From: Caryophanales bacterium UBA6769
Lineage (GTDB): Bacteria; Bacillota; Bacilli; Bacillales; UBA6769
NCBI GenBank assembly: GCA_002453275.1
Contig: DKGN01000122.1
Span: 1 to 8,168 of the forward strand
DNA length: 8,168 bases
Direction of reading: 5' to 3'
Shown: piece by piece, positions 1-4,999 of the stretch
Numbering within the stretch: position 1 is the first letter of the stretch
Layout of the letters: every line of letters starts with the position of its first letter
Program-made: the position numbers and the translations under genes
The notes under the pieces: generated by a model
The model's input: only the letters and a program-made list of their open reading frames with translations
What the model was told of the DNA's origin: nothing
Database searches by the model: none

Positions 1-97
1 AGTTAAATATCAGTTAAAACTAGGTGAGAGTTACCTTTAATTTTACCGAAGTTTGATTTTATATAGTACTTATTTAGTTTTATAAAAAGTTCAACTA
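1..97. other. AT-rich intergenic stretch with no gene seen
   Basis: This left edge is very AT-rich and carries no open reading frame with a ribosome binding site. TATA-like words (for example TATAGT at 62-67 and TATAAA at 81-86) occur, but no partner -35 element sits at a usual distance, so no promoter is called. The 3' end of a gene lying further left could be just outside the window. Confidence 0.5.
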
Positions 98-223
98 GCG
101 GAGGCAGAATACGCAGACACCTATGGGAAAAGCACGAGTCCGAAGATCACTGAAGAAGCGTTCTTTGCTTCTGAAGAAGCTGAGGCCGTGCCCATGGAAA
201 GCGAAGTATTCTGCCGAAGCGGC
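98..223. repeat. Structured, probably dispersed intergenic repeat (imperfect long palindrome)
   Basis: This element is GC-richer than the AT-rich DNA on both sides and folds back on itself in nested layers. The outer arms are GGCAGAATAC (103-112) and GTATTCTGCC (206-215), a perfect 10-bp match. The middle arms are CTATGGG (121-127) and CCCATGG (191-197), with one G-T wobble. The centre holds AGAAGC (154-159) facing GCTTCT (167-172). The ten-mer CTGAAGAAGC occurs twice, at 150-159 and 171-180, so GCTTCT can pair with either copy. No coding frame fits. From memory, similar intergenic elements with GGCAGAATAC-type arms recur in Bacillaceae genomes, but that could not be checked here. It may be a transposase-less mobile element (MITE-like) or a structured RNA. 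The exact ends are uncertain. Confidence 0.55.
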
Positions 224-294
224 TTTACTACTCTAATTTCCGCACAGTTTATACAGACTGTTCCAAAAAGTTTTTATTAAAAACTAATTTTAAA

Positions 295-320
295 CTTAAA
301 ACCCCTCTAAGGGTTTTAAG
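295..320 (-). terminator. Probable rho-independent terminator of the yhaX-like gene
   Basis: CTTAAAACCC (295-304) and GGGTTTTAAG (311-320) form a perfect 10-bp stem with a 6-nt loop, starting one base after the stop codon (322-324). Read on the minus strand, the stem is followed by a T-rich stretch: TTTAAAATTAG, then TTTTT. The stem is AT-heavy and the U-tract is not continuous, so it may be only moderately efficient. It overlaps a second possible hairpin at 303-329 (see findings). Confidence 0.6.
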
Positions 321-321
321 C

Positions 322-1167
322 TTAGAGGGAATGAATTTGCATTCTAAGTTGCTTTCTGAACACTTCCTTCATCATGTAGGCAACACCATTTTGGTCGTTG
401 CTTCGCGTAATCCAATCGGCATGCTTTTTCACTGCGTCGTGCGCATTTCCCATTGCGACACCAAGCCCCGCTTCACGAATCATATCCATATCTGCCAAAG
501 AGTCCCCGACCGCCACCATTTCGTCGCAATTTATACCAAGGTATTCCCCAAGATCGTTTAACGCGTTATTTTTTGATACGTGTTTGGCAACGATTTCTAG
601 GCGATTGTCGGTGTAGTGTCGCACATCGACATTCGGAAAGCGTAATTGTAGCGTCTCGTATATTGCCCGTCTGTCCGCTTCGTTATTAAAAAAAGCTTCA
701 ATTTGAAGTGGAGATACCGGGGATTCATTCACATACTCATTTAAATCATCGGTAAAATTTATCGGGTAAAATAACGGATCACCGATTGTCATTTTGGCAA
801 TTATTTCTTGATTTTGCTTAATCCGATTCGCTAAAGAAAAACGTTCATGCTTAATCCTTACATGAGAATTACTCTTTTCTAAAAATTGGACAATTCCTTC
901 GACATCTTGTTGTGAAATACGTATTTCAGACAATGGATCATCAATATCACTTGCCATAAATGCACCATTATGCGTGATCAAAATCGTGTCAAGCTTTAGT
1001 GCTTTAGCAACCTTCTTTGCAGATGCGAAATGCCTTCTCGTCGCAAGTGTGACATACACCCCTTTTTGCTTTACGTACTCAATCGCATCCTTAACCCGTT
1101 TATCCATGCGGTGATTTGTACGTAAAATGGTTCCATCAATGTCTAGAGCAAGCAGTTTGTATACCAT
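322..1167 (-). CDS. yhaX: Cof-type HAD-superfamily phosphatase, YhaX-like
   Basis: A 281-residue cytosolic hydrolase of the HAD-IIB (Cof) type, the usual length for this family. Such enzymes transfer phosphate from small phosphorylated molecules through an aspartyl-phosphate; the substrate here cannot be told from sequence. All four HAD motifs are visible: the nucleophile motif DIDGT (D9, D11), motif II with T43 in LATRR, the lysine of motif III (K199 in VSKNN), and motif IV GDSLADMDM (D222, D226). The cap domain lies between, at about residues 85-190. Motif II reads T-R-R where many Cof proteins have T-G-R. The overall sequence, the MVYKLLAL start and the RSNDQNGVAYMMKE tail resemble B. subtilis YhaX as I remember it. 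ATG 1167 is chosen because AGGAGG (1178-1183) lies 10 nt upstream; the longer TTG start at 1176 would almost touch that site. It is transcribed alone, divergently from the sulP gene. Confidence 0.85.
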   Translation of the reverse strand: MVYKLLALDIDGTILRTNHRMDKRVKDAIEYVKQKGVYVTLATRRHFASAKKVAKALKLDTILITHNGAFMASDIDDPLSEIRISQQDVEGIVQFLEKSNSHVRIKHERFSLANRIKQNQEIIAKMTIGDPLFYPINFTDDLNEYVNESPVSPLQIEAFFNNEADRRAIYETLQLRFPNVDVRHYTDNRLEIVAKHVSKNNALNDLGEYLGINCDEMVAVGDSLADMDMIREAGLGVAMGNAHDAVKKHADWITRSNDQNGVAYMMKEVFRKQLRMQIHSL

Positions 1168-1176
1168 GTTAAACAA

Positions 1177-1185
1177 ACCTCCTTT
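1177..1185 (-). promoter_or_regulatory. Ribosome binding site that sets the yhaX start at ATG 1167
   Basis: The minus strand reads AAAGGAGGT here, an almost complete anti-16S match. It lies 10 nt before ATG 1167 but only 1 nt before the in-frame TTG at 1176. This favours the 281-residue protein over a 284-residue version. Confidence 0.8.
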
Positions 1186-1215
1186 CTAATCAAACTTATG
1201 AAAAAAGGTTTGTCC

Positions 1216-1224
1216 ATTATACCA
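1216..1224 (-). promoter_or_regulatory. Candidate promoter of the yhaX-like gene (extended -10)
   Basis: The minus strand reads TGGTATAAT: a perfect TATAAT (1221 down to 1216) with the TGn extension typical of -35-independent sigma-A promoters. No good TTGACA lies 16-18 nt upstream, which suits an extended -10 promoter. Transcription would start near 1209, giving a leader of about 40 nt. AAAAAGG (1202-1208) and CCTTTTT (1240-1246) flank the site as a weak inverted repeat. Confidence 0.5.
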
Positions 1225-1286
1225 ATACAATGCTAAAATCCTTTTTCTTGCTAAACGGGCTAACTAACTGATAAGATTAAGCCATA

Positions 1287-1315
1287 TTGACAACACTTTA
1301 TAATCTTTCTATCTT
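1287..1315 (+). promoter_or_regulatory. Candidate sigma-A promoter of the sulP gene
   Basis: A perfect TTGACA (1287-1292) is followed after 17 nt by TATCTT (1310-1315), a 4 of 6 match to the -10 consensus. This puts the transcription start near 1322, at the edge of the palindrome at 1325-1344. A perfect TATAAT also exists at 1299-1304, but only 6 nt from the TTGACA and with no clear -35 of its own (ATTAAG at 1276-1281). The two start points cannot be separated by eye. Confidence 0.5.
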
Positions 1316-1324
1316 TTTTCTTTC

Positions 1325-1344
1325 AGACTGTTATATAACAGTCT
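1325..1344 (+). promoter_or_regulatory. Perfect palindrome / terminator-like hairpin in the sulP leader
   Basis: AGACTGTTAT is followed directly by its exact reverse complement ATAACAGTCT, then by a run of five T (1344-1348). As RNA it forms an 8-bp stem with a 4-nt loop before a U-run, which looks like a short intrinsic terminator. As DNA it is a two-fold symmetric site suited to a dimeric repressor. It lies 20-35 nt before the ribosome binding site and at, or just after, the predicted transcription start. No plus-strand gene upstream would need a terminator here, so a role in controlling sulP is more likely. Whether it acts as operator, attenuator or mRNA stabiliser is open. Confidence 0.5.
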
Positions 1345-1364
1345 TTTTATGTTTAACACACTTT

Positions 1365-1373
1365 AGGAGATGA
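1365..1373 (+). promoter_or_regulatory. Ribosome binding site that sets the sulP start at TTG 1379
   Basis: AGGAGATGA differs at one base from the ideal AGGAGGTGA. The ATG of the longest frame (1370) lies inside this site and cannot be served by it. The in-frame TTG at 1379 is 9 nt after AGGAG, the standard distance. A stop codon (TAG, 1364-1366) rules out any start further upstream. Confidence 0.75.
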
Positions 1374-1378
1374 CAGAT

Positions 1379-3112
1379 TTGTTTCGTGACGATCGATTTA
1401 GTGGAATAACACCAACAGATGTGAAGAACGATTTAATTGCAGGGATAACAGTCGGTATCGTTGCTATTCCGCTCGGTATGGCTTTCGCAATCGCCTCTGG
1501 GGTTAGTCCAGAATATGGGATTTACACAACCATCATTGCAGGTATTCTTGTTGCAATATTAGGTGGTTCTCGCTTCCAGGTTGCCGGTCCAACCGGTGCA
1601 TTTATACCGATTTTACTAGCTGTTGTTTTACAATATGGTTATGAAAACTTACTTATCGCTGGATTCCTAGCAGGAATTATTTTATTGTTCATGGGAATTT
1701 TCAAAATTGGAAATCTCATCAAATTTATTCCCCGTTCCGTAACGATCGGGTTTACTGCTGGAATTGGTGTCATTATCTTTACGGGGCAGCTTGCAAATTT
1801 TTTTGGGATTGAAAATGTCGAGAAAAAAGAATTTTTCCATCAAAATATGCTTGAGTTGGCAAAGCATATCCATACGATTAATGGATACAGCATTTTAACA
1901 GCTATCATTGGACTTACTTGTATCATTGTCATTCCAAGATTTGCCCCACGCATTCCCATTTTACTCGTTGCTCTTATCATTCCCACTGTTATCGCAATGC
2001 TCTTTTATCCAACAAAAATTGAAACGATTGGAACAGCTTATGGCGGAATTCCTAGTTCGCTACCTTCATTTCATTTTCCTGAGATAACAATTGAAAAAGT
2101 GCTTATGCTTTGGAAGCCGGCCTTCGTCATTGCATTTCTCGGTGGGATTGAGTCTTTACTTTCAGCCGTTGTTGCAGATGGAATGACAGGGAAACGCCAC
2201 AATTCCAATCGGGAACTTGTTGGTCAAGGGATTGCAAACATGGTTACTCCACTTTTTGGGGGTATTCCAGCAACAGGAGCGATTGCCAGAACAGCAACTA
2301 ATATTAAAAGTGGAGCAAGAACGCCACTATCCGGTATTTTTCAAGGGGTTTTCGTTCTGATTACGCTCATTCTGTTTGCACCTTATGCATCATTTATTCC
2401 ACTCGCAAGCATGGCACCGATTTTAATGATCGTTGCGTGGAATATGAGTGAACGAAAAGCATTTTGGCAAATTTTAAAATTGAAAAAAGGCGATACTCTC
2501 GTCTTGCTCGTTACATTTTTATTAACGGTTTTCGTAAATTTAACAGTAGCTGTTGAAGTCGGATTACTATTGGCTATGATTTCATTCATTGTACGCATGA
2601 GTCGACTATTAGATATCGAGAAATTGGTCCCGCAAGATAATCTTGGGGTCATGCCAAAAAACTTCTTAGTTGCTGAACAGAACTGCACGCAATTTGACAT
2701 TTACACGATTGAAGGTCCGTTATTTTTTGGTACTGCTACGAAATTCGAACAAACCTTAACTAGAGTGATTAATCGTCGGGCTAAAATACTGCTGTTGCGA
2801 ATGAATCGAGTCCCATTTATTGATGCAACAGGTGAAGCAAACTTAGCCACACTCATTTCAAACTTTCAAGAATCGAATGGCATCATTTTAGTATCAGGCA
2901 TAAGTGAGCAGCCTCTAAAGATATTACAAACGAGTGGACTTTATGAACAAATTGGGTCAGAGAGAATTTTTGAACGAACAGAGCAAGCCGTTGAATACGC
3001 AATGACAATTCTTCAGAATCATTTATGCCGCTCGTGCCGACAAAAAAACATGGACCAATGCGAAGCATTTCAAATTGCAACATCGGAAAAAAATGTAACT
3101 GTCACAAAATAA
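1379..3112 (+). CDS. SulP-family inorganic anion transporter with STAS domain
   Basis: An integral membrane transporter of 577 residues from the TTG start. SulP proteins carry sulfate, bicarbonate or related anions, often with sodium or protons; the substrate cannot be assigned here. Residues 15-405 are a series of hydrophobic segments. They include the SulP signature around VAGPTGAF (68-75), the GGIESLLSAVVADGMTG segment (255-271) and the NRELVGQG motif (277-284). Residues of about 434-542 form the cytoplasmic STAS domain, with the DATG loop (482-485) in the place of the phospho-loop of SpoIIAA-like domains. The last 30 residues are unusual: H548, C550, C553 and C561 form an H-x-C-x2-C-x7-C cluster. 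The gene is followed 84 nt later by a universal stress protein, a pairing also known next to bicarbonate-type SulP carriers. That hints at bicarbonate, but no carbonic anhydrase gene is present to support it. Confidence 0.9.
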   Translation: MFRDDRFSGITPTDVKNDLIAGITVGIVAIPLGMAFAIASGVSPEYGIYTTIIAGILVAILGGSRFQVAGPTGAFIPILLAVVLQYGYENLLIAGFLAGIILLFMGIFKIGNLIKFIPRSVTIGFTAGIGVIIFTGQLANFFGIENVEKKEFFHQNMLELAKHIHTINGYSILTAIIGLTCIIVIPRFAPRIPILLVALIIPTVIAMLFYPTKIETIGTAYGGIPSSLPSFHFPEITIEKVLMLWKPAFVIAFLGGIESLLSAVVADGMTGKRHNSNRELVGQGIANMVTPLFGGIPATGAIARTATNIKSGARTPLSGIFQGVFVLITLILFAPYASFIPLASMAPILMIVAWNMSERKAFWQILKLKKGDTLVLLVTFLLTVFVNLTVAVEVGLLLAMISFIVRMSRLLDIEKLVPQDNLGVMPKNFLVAEQNCTQFDIYTIEGPLFFGTATKFEQTLTRVINRRAKILLLRMNRVPFIDATGEANLATLISNFQESNGIILVSGISEQPLKILQTSGLYEQIGSERIFERTEQAVEYAMTILQNHLCRSCRQKNMDQCEAFQIATSEKNVTVTK

Positions 3113-3124
3113 GCAAGCAATTTC

Positions 3125-3153
3125 CTTTTAAATAGGTAAGTGCATGCTATGAT
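3125..3153 (+). promoter_or_regulatory. Candidate promoter of the usp gene (extended -10)
   Basis: TGCTATGAT (3145-3153) is an extended -10 with TATGAT at 3148-3153. The -35 region 17 nt upstream (CTTTTA, 3125-3130) is poor. The predicted start near 3160 leaves a leader of about 37 nt. No terminator hairpin is visible between sulP and usp, so usp may be transcribed both from here and by read-through from sulP. A TTGACA at 3166-3171 has no usable -10. Confidence 0.4.
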
Positions 3154-3196
3154 AAAAGTAGGTTATTGACAAAATAATAAAGGAAGGTGCCTCCAT

Positions 3197-3637
3197 ATGT
3201 TAAGCTTTTATTCAAGAGTGTTAGTTGCATATGACGGGTCAACACTAAGTAAAAAAGCATTGCAAACAGCAGTAGAACTTATGAAACAATCGCCACAAGC
3301 CGAGTTAGATATTGCAACCGTTTATGATGTGCCAAAAGGGCTTGAAGGCTATGGACTGTATAATGAAGGTCTTTTAAAAGAATTTCGTGCCGGCACAGAA
3401 AAAATGATGGCGAAAGTTGAAAAAGATTTAAAAGAAAAAAACTTACAAAACAAAATTCAAACGTACATTCTTGAAGGTAATTCTTCTAAAGTTCTCGTTG
3501 ACTTTGCCAATGAAAGGGATACTGATCTCATTCTCATTGGAAGTCGGGGATTAAGTGGCTTACAGGAAGTTTTTCTCGGTAGTGTTAGTCATTATGTCGT
3601 CCAACGTGCCAACTGCCCTGTATTCGTTATTAAATAA
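3197..3637 (+). CDS. Universal stress protein, UspA family
   Basis: A 146-residue soluble single-domain Usp, the normal length for the family. Usp proteins are alpha/beta-fold dimers. ATP-binding members act in stress survival or regulate partner transporters. The ATP-binding signature G-x2-G-x9-G-S/T is intact as G115, G118, G128 and S129 (GSRGLSG...LGS), and D13 in VAYDGS matches the conserved N-terminal acidic residue. This points to the nucleotide-binding class. The start ATG follows AGGAAGGTG (3181-3189) by 7 nt. It lies 84 nt after sulP on the same strand, suggesting a functional link such as control of the transporter, although it may also have its own promoter. Transcription probably ends at the hairpin at 3642-3680. 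Confidence 0.92.
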   Translation: MLSFYSRVLVAYDGSTLSKKALQTAVELMKQSPQAELDIATVYDVPKGLEGYGLYNEGLLKEFRAGTEKMMAKVEKDLKEKNLQNKIQTYILEGNSSKVLVDFANERDTDLILIGSRGLSGLQEVFLGSVSHYVVQRANCPVFVIK

Positions 3638-3641
3638 ACAA

Positions 3642-3680
3642 AAAGGTCGTGCTCTTTATTTAAAAAGATGCACGACCTTT
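3642..3680. terminator. Bidirectional terminator between usp and yheB
   Basis: AAAGGTCGTGC (3642-3652) and GCACGACCTTT (3670-3680) form a perfect 11-bp stem. An inner TCTTT/AAAGA pairing (3653-3657 with 3664-3668) extends it past one bulged base. On the minus strand the stem runs into TTTTTGTTTATT, a proper U-tract, so it is a strong terminator for yheB. On the plus strand only CCTTTCTC follows, so termination of usp transcripts may be weaker. It lies between the stop codons of the two convergent genes. Confidence 0.85.
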
Positions 3681-3700
3681 CTCATGTTTGAGAAATAGTG

Positions 3701-4834
3701 TTACAGCAATAGAAACATAATTCCTTGAGCAGCTCCAATCATTCCTCCGAGCAATGCCCCTAAATACGTTATCATTTTAAATTCGCGGCTTGAAATCGTA
3801 AGCACAATCTCTTCAAGTCTTTCCAATGGAAACGATTCAACTTGAACTTTTACAATGTCCTCTAAGTGAAGTTTTTCCATAATCGTATCTATTTTAGAAA
3901 TTGCATAATCGAGCATACGACGAGTGAACGTTGGAACGAGCTCCTCGACAATCCATTCATTACGCTCAGCTAATAGCTCCCGAAGTGGACTTTCGAATAT
4001 GTATGGAAGATTCATTTGTTCTACAACATTTTTCTTTAACCACGTTAATAGCGCCTCATAATTTACTTTATCGTCAAAATCGCTTAATTGCTTAATCTTT
4101 AGGCTTGTCCATTCTCGTCTTACAATCTGTTCAAAAAGCTGTCGAGTCGTTTGTTGTTGAAAGAATTTAACGATCTCTGGCTGCACTTTATTCATTAAAC
4201 TTTCATTGCCTAAAAACATTTTAACCATGTTACCAAGCGTTCCTTTATCGACGAGGAAGTGTTCAATCAATTCGCCTACTTTTTCCTTGCCCTCCTCGCT
4301 GTCGAAATATTCAATCGCTTTTACACAAAGGGTATCAACGAGAACAGGAATCTTTTCATCAATAAACTGTTGAAGTTCACCTGGCAGCCACTGCTCTATT
4401 CGCTTGTCTCTCATTGAGCCAATCGCGTCCCAATATTTTTCTTCTAACTTTTCTAAAACAAATTGCTCAAGTCTTTCTTCAGCATTCTCAATTCCGATGG
4501 AATGAGCAAGACTGAGTAATGTTTCATCTCGATCGAAAAAACGATTAACTTCTCGTTGTACAAATGTATTTAATTCTTCTTGAAACTGTGTATCGTGAAA
4601 TTTTGCTGTTAGCCCTTCTGCAGTTAATAAATGTTCAACGACGACTTGGCCTAATTTCTCCGCCATTTCATCATGCCGCTTCGGAATAAGGCCAGGTGTA
4701 AACGGTAACCGCCATTTCCAGAGATAAATCGGTCGAAGGGGTCGAAATAACATTTTAATTGCAAAATAGTTTGTCACTCCGCCGATCATGGCACCAACAA
4801 CGATTAAGATTAAGAACCGTATTACGATATCCAT
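3701..4834 (-). CDS. yheB: DUF445-family membrane protein YheB
   Basis: A 377-residue protein, the same length as I recall for B. subtilis YheB. The biochemical role of the DUF445 family is not established. The N terminus is a membrane segment (about residues 3-24) that includes the family signature GGVTNYFAIKMLFRP (18-32). It is followed by the second hallmark PFTPGLIPKR (44-53). Residues 60-350 are hydrophilic and rich in charged, probably helical segments. A glycine-rich hydrophobic helix (about 354-376, LGALLGGMIGAAQG) closes the protein. It is thus anchored at both ends with a large soluble domain between. AGAAGGT (4844-4850, minus strand) lies 9 nt before the ATG as a fair ribosome binding site. 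The gene is divergent from the ATP-grasp operon and convergent with usp. No convincing sigma-A promoter was found upstream. The divergent sporulation-type promoter region is shared DNA, but nothing seen shows that yheB is controlled by it. Confidence 0.92.
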   Translation of the reverse strand: MDIVIRFLILIVVGAMIGGVTNYFAIKMLFRPLRPIYLWKWRLPFTPGLIPKRHDEMAEKLGQVVVEHLLTAEGLTAKFHDTQFQEELNTFVQREVNRFFDRDETLLSLAHSIGIENAEERLEQFVLEKLEEKYWDAIGSMRDKRIEQWLPGELQQFIDEKIPVLVDTLCVKAIEYFDSEEGKEKVGELIEHFLVDKGTLGNMVKMFLGNESLMNKVQPEIVKFFQQQTTRQLFEQIVRREWTSLKIKQLSDFDDKVNYEALLTWLKKNVVEQMNLPYIFESPLRELLAERNEWIVEELVPTFTRRMLDYAISKIDTIMEKLHLEDIVKVQVESFPLERLEEIVLTISSREFKMITYLGALLGGMIGAAQGIMFLLL

Positions 4835-4906
4835 TCAACATCTACCTTCTTCAATAAGTATCCTTCTTTACGCTTAAAATAAGCTCTCTAATGCAAGTTA
4901 CTTTAT

Positions 4907-4935
4907 CACAACATGCAAAAGATGTACATAGAATA
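4907..4935 (+). promoter_or_regulatory. Candidate mother-cell sporulation promoter (sigma-K type, sigma-E-like -10)
   Basis: CACA (4907-4910) fits the sigma-K -35 consensus mACm. Exactly 16 nt later, CATAGAATA (4927-4935) fits its -10 consensus CATAnnnTA at every fixed base. The same -10 matches the sigma-E form CATACAAT at 7 of 8 positions, but the sigma-E -35 at 14-nt spacing (TCACAAC against kmATATT) matches at only 4 of 7. Transcription would begin near 4942, about 58 nt before the first ATP-grasp gene. Late mother-cell expression fits the reported coat association of YheC/YheD proteins in B. subtilis. The consensus is short, so a chance match is possible. Confidence 0.5.
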
Positions 4936-4999
4936 TGAGCGAATGCCTAATAAACATCCTGCCAAATCCTGTTAACTCGTACGTGAAAGAGGGAGGATC

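Noticed and set aside
98..223. tRNA, riboswitch or T-box in the structured intergenic element
   Set aside because: There is no cloverleaf, no T-box motif and no known aptamer core. The nested long palindrome fits a dispersed repeat better, and it is not upstream of a gene on either strand in this window.
331..689. Several plus-strand open frames of 70-80 codons
   Set aside because: They lie fully inside the yhaX-like gene on the other strand, have no ribosome binding sites and show no family features. They are mirror frames of a gene with clear HAD motifs.
1198..1236. Possible 12-codon leader peptide (MKKGLSIIPIQC) on the plus strand before sulP
   Set aside because: It has no ribosome binding site and lies upstream of the predicted sulP transcription start, so it would not be in that mRNA.
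1682..3083. Minus-strand open frames inside sulP (1682-1873, 2383-2700, 2883-3083)
   Set aside because: All overlap the transporter's well-supported reading frame and show no domain or start signal.
3166..3171. TTGACA as a -35 box for usp
   Set aside because: A -10 at normal spacing would fall at about 3189, within the ribosome binding region, where the sequence is GC-rich and unlike TATAAT.
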